Of a DNA stretch of 64,000 nucleotides, positions 54,026-62,220 are shown one piece after another. The stretch comes from CAVQCT01 sp964371785 (GTDB lineage: Bacteria > Zixibacteria > MSB-5A5 > GN15 > FEB-12). The DNA is taken from the NCBI GenBank assembly GCA_964371785.1, contig CAYJOL010000004.1:248001-312000 (forward strand), read 5' to 3'. How positions within the stretch are numbered: the stretch's first letter is position 1; each line of letters begins with the position of its first letter. The notes under the pieces were generated by a model. That model was given only the letters and a program-made list of their open reading frames with translations. It made no database searches and had not been told where the DNA came from. A program made the position numbers and the translations under genes.

Positions 54026-54343
54026 TCAGTCATCGAAGAGGTCGTCAAATCGTTTTTTGCGGTCATCTTTGGAATCCGTGGCTTCATTGCGAACCACTTT
54101 CCCCCCGATTTTCATCGCGTCACGCGCCTGGAAGAAGTCACAGAAGTTGCTTTTTTCCTTGAGCGGGATATTCGCCTCAATCGGCTCCTTGCACTGGAAC
54201 CGCCGACCCGGCTCGAAATGACGGCATCCCCGGCAACAGCGCATATCCGCCCGGCAATGCGGGCAGCTGTCCATCCGCATTACGCGGCCGGTTATACCGG
54301 TAGGTTTCCCACAACTCCAGCACAACAAACCTTCAGTGCTCAT
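54026..54343 (-). CDS. Small Cys-rich zinc-ribbon protein
   Basis: The 105-residue protein starts MSTEGLLCWSCGKPTGITG and has CPHCRADMRCCRGCRHF, giving at least two C-x-x-C knuckles, then FQC and NFCDFF. The C-terminal ~40 residues are charged (DDRKKRFDDLFDD). I do not recognise the family; the layout suggests a zinc ribbon in a cytoplasmic adaptor. GGAGG lies 6 bases upstream of ATG 54343. It is divergent from the radical SAM cluster, 133 bases from its promoter, so shared regulation is possible. Confidence 0.7.
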   Translation of the reverse strand: MSTEGLLCWSCGKPTGITGRVMRMDSCPHCRADMRCCRGCRHFEPGRRFQCKEPIEANIPLKEKSNFCDFFQARDAMKIGGKVVRNEATDSKDDRKKRFDDLFDD

Positions 54344-54475
54344 CGCGAACCTCCGCATCAGGGGTGACATTGCCAACACTCGCTATGGTGATTATACACA
54401 TCGTTGCCGCTGATGGAAAGTGATTTCCTGATCCGGTTATCGGACAGCGCGTTGTGATCACGTGCCAAAATAGAC

Positions 54476-54505
54476 TTGACACTCCGCCACCTTGTGAATT
54501 ATGAT
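54476..54505 (+). promoter_or_regulatory. Near-consensus sigma-70 promoter of the radical SAM / peptide cluster
   Basis: A perfect TTGACA (54476-54481) and TATGAT (54500-54505, five of six) are 18 bases apart. Transcription would start near 54512. It is the closest match to consensus noticed in the window. Confidence 0.8.
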
Positions 54506-54550
54506 ACAAAGTGAAGTGCTGAAGTTCCGCAACTACTGGATGTGAGGTCT

Positions 54551-54601
54551 ATGCGAACTGATCAGGCTCCGATTTCTCCAAATCCATATTTAGATCGGTA
54601 A
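54551..54601 (+). CDS. Possible 16-codon leader peptide before the first radical SAM gene
   Basis: A 16-codon frame (MRTDQAPISPNPYLDR) starts at the first ATG after the promoter, with GAGG 3 bases upstream, and stops at TAA 54599-54601. The radical SAM ATG follows after three bases in the same frame and has no ribosome binding site of its own, so translation could re-initiate from this leader. It may equally be chance, or an extra substrate peptide. Nothing else supports it. Confidence 0.3.
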   Translation: MRTDQAPISPNPYLDR

Positions 54602-54604
54602 TTA

Positions 54605-55915
54605 ATGAAGCCGTCGAGATACACTAAGCTCATTGACTCCGGTAATGGCACGCGGTTGGCCTTTAATGCAGCCAGCGCCGCTCTGGCGGAAGTCGATCAT
54701 GAATCGCTGCCAATCGTAAAACAGTTCCTCGAAGGTCCGGCTCTACCCATGACCCCGGCCGAACAGCAGGTTTTCGATGTCATGGTTGAGGGAAGATTTC
54801 TCGTACCAGATGAGATCGACGAATTTGAACGCCTCAAATTGGTGAACCGCCAGCGTCGCTATGGCAACACGACCCTGTTTCTGACAATCGCGCCAACTCT
54901 CGCGTGCAATTTCAAGTGCAGCTACTGCTTTGAACGCAATACGTCCGTCCGTATGACCCGTGACACCGAGGATGCCCTGCTCTCGTTCGCCGAGAAAAAG
55001 CTTCGGAAGTCTGAGCGGCTGCTGATCACCTGGTTCGGTGGCGAACCGACCCTCTGCGTCGAAAGCATGATCCGACTCCAGAGCGGGCTGACATCATTGG
55101 CAGGCAAGTACCAGGTAGAGGTACATCCGTCCTCGATCGTCACTAATGGATATTTATTGGACCGACAAATGGCCCGGCAGCTTAAGGAAGTCGGCATCGT
55201 TGAAGCGCAGATCACGCTCGACGGTCCCAGAGCGGTTCATGACTCGCGGCGGATGATGTCGGGCAACCGGGGAACCTTTGACCGAATAGTCGCCAACCTC
55301 GGGGAGGTCGCTGACCTGCTGCGCATTGTCATACGAGTGAATATTGACCGCGAAAATATGCAGCAGGCCGAACAGGTACTTGAAGGACTCCGCGCTAACG
55401 ATGTACTCGACAAAGTGAATATCTATTTCGCGCAAGTCAACCCTGCCGGCGGCGCCTGCGCCGACCTGTCGGCCAAATGCCTCACGACTAAAGAATTCGC
55501 AGAATTTCAGGTTGAACTGTATCGAAAACTCGTTGCCACCGGCTGGAATCGGATCGAGTATCCATCGCTGGCTCCCGGCGGCCACTGCGGCGCAGATTCC
55601 GAAAATGCCTATGTGGTCGCTCCGGATGGCACCCTGTTCAAGTGCTGGGAGGAGCTCTCCGATGATTCCTCCGGCTCGGTGGGAAATGTACATACCGCGG
55701 AAATCTCAGCCGCCCAGAATGCAAATGCGGCTAAATTTCTCTCATGGGATCCGTTTGACAAAGCAGAGTGCGTGAAGTGCGACATTCTCCCCATCTGCAT
55801 GGGCGGGTGTCCTCGCTATGGCCTGCAGCACAATTCGGCTACAATCGGCTATTGTTGTTCCTGGAAGCATAACTTGCAGGAGATGTTATTATTGAGAGCG
55901 TACTGTGTAAGGTGA
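54605..55915 (+). CDS. Radical SAM/SPASM peptide maturase 1
   Basis: The 436-residue protein has an N-terminal ~90 residues resembling the substrate-handling region of radical SAM peptide maturases (KLIDSGNGTRLAFNAASAALAEVD ... VEGRFLVPDEIDEFERL). The radical SAM cluster site is TLACNFKCSYCFE, Cys101, Cys105 and Cys108. GGEPTL follows. The C-terminal SPASM domain has HCGADSENAYVVAPDGTLFKCWE and CVKCDILPICMGGCPRYG, ligands for two auxiliary [4Fe-4S] clusters. Such enzymes install thioether, C-C or similar crosslinks in short peptides. Its stop codon overlaps the ribosome binding site of the 28-codon peptide gene, its likely substrate. Confidence 0.92.
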   Translation: MKPSRYTKLIDSGNGTRLAFNAASAALAEVDHESLPIVKQFLEGPALPMTPAEQQVFDVMVEGRFLVPDEIDEFERLKLVNRQRRYGNTTLFLTIAPTLACNFKCSYCFERNTSVRMTRDTEDALLSFAEKKLRKSERLLITWFGGEPTLCVESMIRLQSGLTSLAGKYQVEVHPSSIVTNGYLLDRQMARQLKEVGIVEAQITLDGPRAVHDSRRMMSGNRGTFDRIVANLGEVADLLRIVIRVNIDRENMQQAEQVLEGLRANDVLDKVNIYFAQVNPAGGACADLSAKCLTTKEFAEFQVELYRKLVATGWNRIEYPSLAPGGHCGADSENAYVVAPDGTLFKCWEELSDDSSGSVGNVHTAEISAAQNANAAKFLSWDPFDKAECVKCDILPICMGGCPRYGLQHNSATIGYCCSWKHNLQEMLLLRAYCVR

Positions 55916-55929
55916 AAGGAGGTGAAACA

Positions 55930-56016
55930 ATGAAGCTTATCCAGAAACCGCAGGAGCAGGCTCAGATTCCATGCCCGTGCTACAAGAAGCTGTTTTTGAT
56001 TCTCCCGCCGTGGTGA
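55930..56016 (+). CDS. Putative RiPP precursor peptide (28 residues)
   Basis: This 28-codon gene has an excellent ribosome binding site (AAAGGAGGTG, 55915-55924) five bases before its ATG and lies 14 bases after maturase 1. The first ~13 residues are Gln/Lys-rich and leader-like. The C-terminal part is PCPCYKKLFLILPPW, with Cys15, Cys17, Tyr18, Lys19-20 and a terminal Trp28 as possible modification sites. It has no match among PqqA, mycofactocin, SCIFF, sactipeptide or StrA-type precursors that I know. Product identity is inferred from position between two radical SAM/SPASM genes. Confidence 0.75.
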   Translation: MKLIQKPQEQAQIPCPCYKKLFLILPPW

Positions 56017-56040
56017 GATCGAACTAGGTAAGAAGCGTGA

Positions 56041-56067
56041 CACGGCAGGTCATTCGATTCTGCCGTG
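56041..56067 (+). promoter_or_regulatory. Intercistronic hairpin between precursor and maturase 2
   Basis: CACGGCAG (56041-56048) and CTGCCGTG (56060-56067) form a perfect 8-bp stem with an 11-base loop, 24 bases after the precursor stop. No U tract follows. It could stabilise the upstream mRNA or act as an attenuator so that more precursor than maturase 2 is made. Confidence 0.5.
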
Positions 56068-56110
56068 CCACTGAGAATCCGGGCGTTACTTCTTCACGAA
56101 TAAACGAGTC

Positions 56111-57160
56111 ATGATCGAAGATATTACAGGCGCATATACATTTGTCGGCTGGGGGATCACCGAAAGGTGCAATCTTACCTGCCCTCACTGTTACAGCTCC
56201 GCCGGCGTTAAACCGCGCGAAGGCGAGTTGTCCACCGTTGAATGCATGCGGTTGATCGATGACCTCGAGGTGCTCGGCGTGCGTATAATCGGCTGGACCG
56301 GAGGCGAGCCGCTGCTTCGCCGCGATCTGGAAGAAATCATGACCTACGCCCGTGACAAAGCCGGTATAGCGTCGGCGATAACTACCAACGGCGTCCTGCT
56401 GACCGGCAAGCGCGTCGACCGTCTTCGGGCTTCCGGTGTGCAATCCATCCAGATCAGTATCGACGGCTCGACACCGGAGCGAAATGCCATCATGCGCGGT
56501 ACCACCACACGTCAGTTTCATGCGATAATAGATTCCATCAAGTTATGTAAGCAGGCCGGCATGAAGGTTCATCTGGCAATGCTGATGGGGCGCGAAAGCA
56601 TTCCCGATGCTCTTGCCTTTGTCACGTTCGCCCGTGAACAACAAGTGGAATCGGTCAGGTTCTGCGGGTTTGTTCCGTGGGGTGCGGGCAAAGACGATGA
56701 CATAAAGGCACGGCATTACTACGGTGAGGACCTTACGGCGATCCGCAAACTGGTAGAAGACTTTCAGTCTGTCGAAAAGCCGGTGGTGCTGTTCGACCCG
56801 GCGTTCGGACCGTTGCCGCCATCGTTCTGGTTTCATGAATGTATCGCCGGGGTCGGAACGTTCTATATTTCTTCCTGCGGCGACCTTTATCCGTGCACTT
56901 CCCTGCTCGATAGTCAATTCAAAGTCGGCAACATTCGTGAGCGCCGCCTGATGGAACTGCTGGCCGACCCGAAAATGACGCGGATTGCTGAGTACAAGCG
57001 TGAAGAAATCGATGGTCCATGCGGTGATTGCGAATACTTCGCTAACTGCCGGGGCGCGTGTCGGGGGGTCACTTTCGCTCACACCGGCGATCTGAATGCT
57101 TCTTTTCCAGTCTGCCTCAGTCAGACCGACATCAGTCTTCGTAAATCAGGTTCGGAGTGA
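56111..57160 (+). CDS. Radical SAM/SPASM peptide maturase 2
   Basis: The 349-residue enzyme has the cluster site GITERCNLTCPHCYSSAG, Cys20, Cys24 and Cys27, almost at the N-terminus, so there is no substrate-recognition domain. GWTGGEPLLRRDLEE and ISIDGSTPERNAIMRG are typical of PqqE/MftC/NirJ-like proteins. The SPASM region has ISSCGDLYPCTSLLD and CGDCEYFANCRGACRG. Two different maturases around one precursor suggest two sequential modifications, or one maturation and one further tailoring step. No protease, transporter or separate recognition protein is found in the adjacent genes. The upstream gap from the precursor is 94 bases. Confidence 0.92.
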   Translation: MIEDITGAYTFVGWGITERCNLTCPHCYSSAGVKPREGELSTVECMRLIDDLEVLGVRIIGWTGGEPLLRRDLEEIMTYARDKAGIASAITTNGVLLTGKRVDRLRASGVQSIQISIDGSTPERNAIMRGTTTRQFHAIIDSIKLCKQAGMKVHLAMLMGRESIPDALAFVTFAREQQVESVRFCGFVPWGAGKDDDIKARHYYGEDLTAIRKLVEDFQSVEKPVVLFDPAFGPLPPSFWFHECIAGVGTFYISSCGDLYPCTSLLDSQFKVGNIRERRLMELLADPKMTRIAEYKREEIDGPCGDCEYFANCRGACRGVTFAHTGDLNASFPVCLSQTDISLRKSGSE

Positions 57161-57212
57161 ATTCAGGTCGGCGTTCTGATTGAGAATACGAGGCCGCTGT
57201 TCGATGAATCTG

Positions 57213-57800
57213 CTACCGCTCCAGAAAATCATTTATCCCCGACATCAACATCTGTACCGCGATAATCGTCAACAGCATCCCCATAAGCCGCTCCATTGCC
57301 ACCAGCCCCCGTCTACCGAGGAACTTCCCCAGCCGTGAAGAGAACGCAAGAATTACTCCCGTCGCTATCCAGGCCGCCAGGAGCGCTACAAGCCAATCGA
57401 GCCATCGCTCCGGCGCACGGCTCATGACCAGAAGCACCGACGCCAGCGCCGACGGACCGGCGACCAGCGGAATCGCCAGCGGTACAATAAACGGCTCACC
57501 TTCGATCCCTGTCTCGGACAACGATTCATGACTCGGGAAGATCATCTTGATCGCAATCAGGAACAGTACGATTCCACCCGCGATACTCAGGGAAACTTCG
57601 TTGATCTGAAGCATGCGCATGATATATTGCCCCGCAAAGAGAAACACCACCAGCACGGCAAGAGCGATAAGAAGTTCGCGTATGATAATTCGCCGCTGTC
57701 GTCGCTCATCGATATTCTTGAGCGTGGTTAGAAACAGCGGGATGTTCCCCAGCGGGTCCATCACCAGAAACAACAGCACCGCCGCCGAATATACTGTCAC
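57213..57800 (-). CDS. MarC family integral membrane protein
   Basis: The 195-residue protein has six helices typical of MarC/UPF0056: MDPLGNIPLFLTTLKN in helix 1-2, GGIVLFLIAIKMIFPS, and VPLAIPLVAGPSALASVLL in the middle. The family was once linked to multiple antibiotic resistance but has no proven transport role. It converges on the maturase 2 gene, 52 bases away, and is followed upstream by an isocitrate dehydrogenase-like gene on the same strand 52 bases away. No terminator is evident. Confidence 0.93.
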   Translation of the reverse strand: MTVYSAAVLLFLVMDPLGNIPLFLTTLKNIDERRQRRIIIRELLIALAVLVVFLFAGQYIMRMLQINEVSLSIAGGIVLFLIAIKMIFPSHESLSETGIEGEPFIVPLAIPLVAGPSALASVLLVMSRAPERWLDWLVALLAAWIATGVILAFSSRLGKFLGRRGLVAMERLMGMLLTIIAVQMLMSGINDFLER

Positions 57801-57852
57801 GATAGCACCTGCTCTATTTAGGGCTCATTATCATCCGAGAGGACGCAGGAGA

Positions 57853-58863
57853 TTAACTCCGCGAGGTCACCTCTTTGACAAGCTCGTCGGTAAATTCACT
57901 GGTCGAGCACGTACCTCCGAGGTCTCTGGTCAAATGCTTGCCTTCGGCCAGAGTAACTACCATCGATTTCCAGATCCGGTCTGCCGCCCTGTCCTCGCCC
58001 AGATGACGCAACATCATCAGGGCCGAGAAAATCAGCGCCGTCGGGTTGGCCAGATTCTTGCCGGCGATATCCGGAGCTGAACCGTGGACAGCTTCGAATA
58101 CAGCGTATTCATCGCCCAGGTTCGCGCCCGGCACGACCCCGAGCCCGCCTACCAAGCCGGCCGCCAGATCGGAGACGATATCCCCGAACATATTCCCCAA
58201 CAGGAGCACATCGAACCGTGTCGGGTCCATCACCAGATTCATGCAAAGGGAGTCGACAATCTTGTCTTCCGCTTTAATATCCGGATAATCCTTGGAGACC
58301 TGCTCGAACGAATTCAAAAACAGGCCGTCGGAAATTTTCATGATATTTGCTTTATGAACCAGCGTCACTTTCTTTCGACCCTGCTTACGGGCATATTCGA
58401 ACGCGTACTTTGAGATTCTTTGCGAGGCCTTCTCGGTCACCACTTTGATTGCCTGCGTAACGCCGGGCGAAATAAGATTCTCAATGCCGGAGTAGAGGTC
58501 TTCGGTGTTCTCGCGTACGATTATCAAATCAACCTTGGTGAACCGGCTTGGTACGCCACCGATCGATTTGACCGGCCGAAGATTCGCATACAGGTCAAGC
58601 GTTTTGCGAAGCGTGACGTTAGCAGACCGGAATCCTTTGCCAACCAGCGTGGTCAACGGCCCTTTCAGCGCGACTTTGTTCGTCTTGACCGAATCCAACA
58701 ATTGGTCGGGTACTGAGACACCGAATTCCTGGACCGCCGGAATGCCGGCCAGTTGACGGTCCCACTCGATATCAACATTCGCGGCTTCAATAACCCGCAC
58801 GACCGATTCGGTGATTTCCGGCCCGATACCGTCGCCGGGAATAAGCGTCACTTTATGTGCCAT
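57853..58863 (-). CDS. NAD-dependent isocitrate / isopropylmalate dehydrogenase family enzyme
   Basis: The 336-residue beta-decarboxylating dehydrogenase starts MAHKVTLIPGDGIGPEI. It has the substrate site NVTLRKTLDLYANLRP, the ENTEDLYSGIE motif typical of isocitrate dehydrogenases, VHKANIMKISDGLF, and the NAD site GSAPDIAGKNLANPTALIFSALMMLRHLG. Isocitrate dehydrogenase is preferred over LeuB because of the NTEDLYSGIE loop and the absence of other leucine genes. Homoisocitrate dehydrogenase is a third option. GAGGAAC precedes the ATG. Confidence 0.85.
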   Translation of the reverse strand: MAHKVTLIPGDGIGPEITESVVRVIEAANVDIEWDRQLAGIPAVQEFGVSVPDQLLDSVKTNKVALKGPLTTLVGKGFRSANVTLRKTLDLYANLRPVKSIGGVPSRFTKVDLIIVRENTEDLYSGIENLISPGVTQAIKVVTEKASQRISKYAFEYARKQGRKKVTLVHKANIMKISDGLFLNSFEQVSKDYPDIKAEDKIVDSLCMNLVMDPTRFDVLLLGNMFGDIVSDLAAGLVGGLGVVPGANLGDEYAVFEAVHGSAPDIAGKNLANPTALIFSALMMLRHLGEDRAADRIWKSMVVTLAEGKHLTRDLGGTCSTSEFTDELVKEVTSRS

Positions 58864-59030
58864 CTGTTCCTCAAATTCAATTTTTACATACTGTTATGAG
58901 TAGAAGAGTATATCGGTTTGGCCGGCTTTTGTCAACCGGCTTGCGGCGATAATGGAGTAGTCCTGTCCTTACAGCAACAGCCGGGAACTGGTTGCTTCGA
59001 AGTGTTTATTATATTACCTTATCACGACTT

Positions 59031-60086
59031 ATGGAAGACAAACGCGAACAGATTCGAATTAAGTTGACCGCCCAAGTCTCCTGCGCGGGTTGAGCTTCGA
59101 AACTTGCGCCAAAGTTCTTGGCCGAAGCCCTTGCGACACTCCCTCAATCTAAACATCCGAATCTCCTGGTCGGATACAACAAGGCGGATGACGCGGGAGT
59201 GTACCGCATCAATGAGACCCAGGCACTAGTCCAGACGGTTGATTTCTTTCCGCCGATTGTGGACGACGGCTATAATTTTGGCCGGATTGCCGCTGCGAAT
59301 GCCCTGTCGGACATCTACGCAATGGGTGGCACACCGATCACCGCGCTAAGTATAGTCGGCTTTCCCAGCGACCTGCCGGCGTGGGTGTTCACGGATATTC
59401 TCCGCGGCGGAAACGAGAAAATCGAGGAAGCGGGTGCAGTGATTGTCGGCGGCCATTCGATTAAAGACAAAGAGCTGAAATATGGCCTGGCGGTCACCGG
59501 ACTGATTGATCCCAATAGAATAGTCACGAATTCGAATGCTCATCCGGGCGACTGTCTCTACCTGACCAAGCCGCTCGGGACCGGGCTGATTACTACCGGG
59601 ATCAAACGCGAGGCAGTTTCTGAAGAACTGACGCGGCTTGTTATCGACCAGATGGCTCAGTTGAATCGTGAATCGGCTGAGTTGATGGTTAAACACCGTG
59701 CGTCATCGGCGACCGATATCACCGGCTACGGCCTCATGGGCCATGCCTATGAAATGGCGATTGGGTCCGGTGTTACCATCCGATTATTCTCCGGACAGCT
59801 TCCGATATTGCCCGAGGCGATAAATCTCGCTGCCGCCGGCATGATTCCGGGTGGCGCGAGCGCCAATCGCGATTTTCTCAGTTTGAAATATGTTCTCGAA
59901 AAGAAGAATCTCGACAAGAACCTTGAGCACGTCATGTTCGACCCGCAGACTTCCGGCGGCCTGTTTATTGCCATGTCACCGGGTTCATGCGAGGCATTTG
60001 AATCCGAAGCCGGGCAGAAGAAGATATCGCTCTGGCGGGTCGGCGAAGTACTGCCCGCGAAAGAATTTCCGATAATTATCGCATGA
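59031..60086 (+). CDS. selD: Selenide, water dikinase with selenocysteine at residue 21
   Basis: Reading through TGA at 59091-59093 gives a 351-residue SelD that starts MEDKREQIRIKLTAQVSCAG-Sec-ASKLAP. This is the family's active-site loop, normally C/U-x-x-K. After it come DFFPPIVDDGYNFGRIAAANALSDIYAMGG, GGHSIKDKELKYG and DPQTSGGLF, which form the ATP/metal site. SelD makes selenophosphate for Sec and selenouridine synthesis. An annotation that stops at TGA would begin at the TTG at 59118 and lose the catalytic loop. A SECIS-like hairpin follows the TGA. The stop overlaps the next gene by four bases. Confidence 0.95.
59091..59130 (+). promoter_or_regulatory. Bacterial SECIS-like hairpin in selD
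   Basis: It begins directly after the UGA codon. GCTTCG (59094-59099) pairs with CGAAGC (59123-59128), and AACTT (59101-59105) pairs with AAGTT (59112-59116) around a GCGCCA apical loop. A loop this close to the UGA fits SelB-dependent bacterial recoding. Confidence 0.75.
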
Positions 60087-62215
60087 AACCGACCACGCCC
60101 AGACGATCCGGTAACAAACAGCGGCTGTTCTACCTGCTGGCCGGACTTATTGTCGTTGGCGCCATCATCTACTGGGCTTCCAATCTTGCCGTCGATCCAC
60201 CGATGTATTATAGCGGAATCGGGCAGTCTCTTTCGACCGACCCGGCCCAATATGTCTATCACGCCAGAAACAAAGTCCTTTTTGGCCAGTTCGACCCATT
60301 CAGTTACCCCCGATGGACCGTCTACCAGCACTCTTTGGTTTCATTAGTGGCCTATTTCTGGTTCTCGATTGCCGGAGTGTCGTTGGCGAAAGCAAATGCA
60401 GTCGGCGTCATGCTCAATCTCGGAGCGCTTATACTGATTCTGGTCGCGATTGGACGAAATCACAAACCCTGGGTAATGGCTGCAGTCGCGTTTTGTTATG
60501 TCATAGACATCACACTGCTTACCTATGGCCGACTCTCGTATCTTGAAAACGGTCTGGCTTTCCTGGCCGCCCTCACCTTTTTGGTGTATAGCTGGTGGGG
60601 CAATCGGCTCTGGGGTGTGATGCTGGCCGGCGCGGTAGTAGCTTTCGCGACACTGACTGGCAAACTATTTGGCGCCTTGCTGTTGCCCGCACTCCTGATG
60701 ACTATTCTATTGTCGGGAAATGAATCCAGGTGGAAGTTCTTGTTTAGTTCGGTCGGAGCCTACCTGATGTCTGCACTGGCGCTCGCCTTCATCTTGTACG
60801 GTAGTGACTTTCAGGCTACACTTGGCTATTTCACCGAGCAATCGTATGGTCTCCGTGGATTCCCCGAAGGCCTTTCGTCACCCCTCGCCTTCTTTGAGCA
60901 CTTGATTTCATACGGGTTCACCAACCGACTCTACTACAAGAGCCCGGACCTTTATCTGATGGTCGGCGTCGCCCTGGTCCTGCTGGCCGTGTTCTTAAGC
61001 AGCGGCAAAAAGTTTAGGGACCTCTCACGAAGCACTCAGTTCGGCGTCTTCTGGGTCGGCTTTTCTATGCTCGGATTAATGCCGCTGAACTACTCGCCCC
61101 TTCGTTACGCCTTGCTCTTTATTCCCGGAATTATTGTCACAACATTTGTCTTGATCGATGACTTGCGCGAGCACCCACCGATCATCAGTAATAGCCGCAG
61201 GTGGACTTCACTGGTAATTCTCTTGTTCGCCTTCTGGTTCGGTCTGTATCACCTGTTCACAAACATTCTTTATTTCAACCTGCAGCCATCGCCGGTACGG
61301 ATGATGACCTGGACTTCGTGCCTGGGAGCGATAGTGCTGACCGCTGCTGTTTGGTATTTTGTATGGGGTAAACAGTTTCTTCGCCTGTCGCGCGGCCTTT
61401 TCGTCGGACTGATCGTGTTGCTAGTAGTTGCGTCAGCGGTAGTTAACGGATTCCGGATTCGCCGCCATCAATTCATGGAGCGAAACTACACCATCCTCGA
61501 ATCATCCAATGAAATCCAGCAGCTCCTCGGGCCGGGAGCGGTCGTATCCGGACCGTATGCCGCTGTACTGACGGTAAATAACCATGTCAAATCATTTATC
61601 CACTTGTTTGGTGTTGCGCAAGTTGACTCCACCCTTTTCCAAAGATTTCCTATCACTCACCTGGCGGTGGATGAGGACAACTGGCGCGAGGCTGTAAGAC
61701 AATATCCGCAATTGAAGAACCTGACGCCTATAACTGTCTTTTGGGTTCGGGATGTAGATGTTAATCTGTATGACATCAGCCGGCTTTTCGGAAATCCGGT
61801 CGCCGCAGGCTATCAGAAGTCGTTGTATGAAAAGTCAGTCGAGTTCCTGATGAAACAGCAGACGGACTCCGCCGTGGTGGCGCTGAACAACTTCCTGAAA
61901 CTATATCCGAACCAGAAATCAGCCGGCCTGCTGTTAGCCAACTTGTATCAGATGGCTGGACAGAACGACCGTGCCCTGGCTTTACTGGTTCCTCTTGCCC
62001 GGATCTATTCGACTGACTTTTATGTGCAGCTGCAAACCGCGCGCATGATGCAAGAGATAGCGATCCAGAAGAAAGATAACTATATGCTGGGGCAAGCCCA
62101 ACTGCTGTATGCTCATGCCGTAGAGGTAAACCGGTACCGGGCTGATCTAGCGAACAATCTGTACGAACAGACGATGAAACAGATGCAGGTCGGTGGCGGG
62201 ACACCGAGTCGCTGA
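60083..62215 (+). CDS. GT-C-like membrane protein with C-terminal TPR-like repeats
   Basis: The 710-residue protein has a first helix at ~12-30 and a large outer loop LSTDPAQYVYHARNKVLFGQFDPF, with an Asp as expected for GT-C enzymes. About ten further helices run to ~460, followed by a periplasmic domain. Helical repeats run from ~580 (SVEFLMKQQTDSAVVALNNFLKLYPN, LLLANLYQMAGQNDRALALL). The architecture resembles the three paralogues at 35-41 kb, but the sequences are not obviously close. Its ATG overlaps the selD stop, although no functional link to selenium is apparent. It ends 6 bases before the convergent sod stop. Confidence 0.8.
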   Translation: MKPTTPRRSGNKQRLFYLLAGLIVVGAIIYWASNLAVDPPMYYSGIGQSLSTDPAQYVYHARNKVLFGQFDPFSYPRWTVYQHSLVSLVAYFWFSIAGVSLAKANAVGVMLNLGALILILVAIGRNHKPWVMAAVAFCYVIDITLLTYGRLSYLENGLAFLAALTFLVYSWWGNRLWGVMLAGAVVAFATLTGKLFGALLLPALLMTILLSGNESRWKFLFSSVGAYLMSALALAFILYGSDFQATLGYFTEQSYGLRGFPEGLSSPLAFFEHLISYGFTNRLYYKSPDLYLMVGVALVLLAVFLSSGKKFRDLSRSTQFGVFWVGFSMLGLMPLNYSPLRYALLFIPGIIVTTFVLIDDLREHPPIISNSRRWTSLVILLFAFWFGLYHLFTNILYFNLQPSPVRMMTWTSCLGAIVLTAAVWYFVWGKQFLRLSRGLFVGLIVLLVVASAVVNGFRIRRHQFMERNYTILESSNEIQQLLGPGAVVSGPYAAVLTVNNHVKSFIHLFGVAQVDSTLFQRFPITHLAVDEDNWREAVRQYPQLKNLTPITVFWVRDVDVNLYDISRLFGNPVAAGYQKSLYEKSVEFLMKQQTDSAVVALNNFLKLYPNQKSAGLLLANLYQMAGQNDRALALLVPLARIYSTDFYVQLQTARMMQEIAIQKKDNYMLGQAQLLYAHAVEVNRYRADLANNLYEQTMKQMQVGGGTPSR

Positions 62216-62220
62216 TACTG

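Noticed and set aside
59118..60086. SelD starting at TTG 59118
   Set aside because: That start would remove the active-site loop; the ATG at 59031 with Sec at codon 21 gives the complete family sequence.
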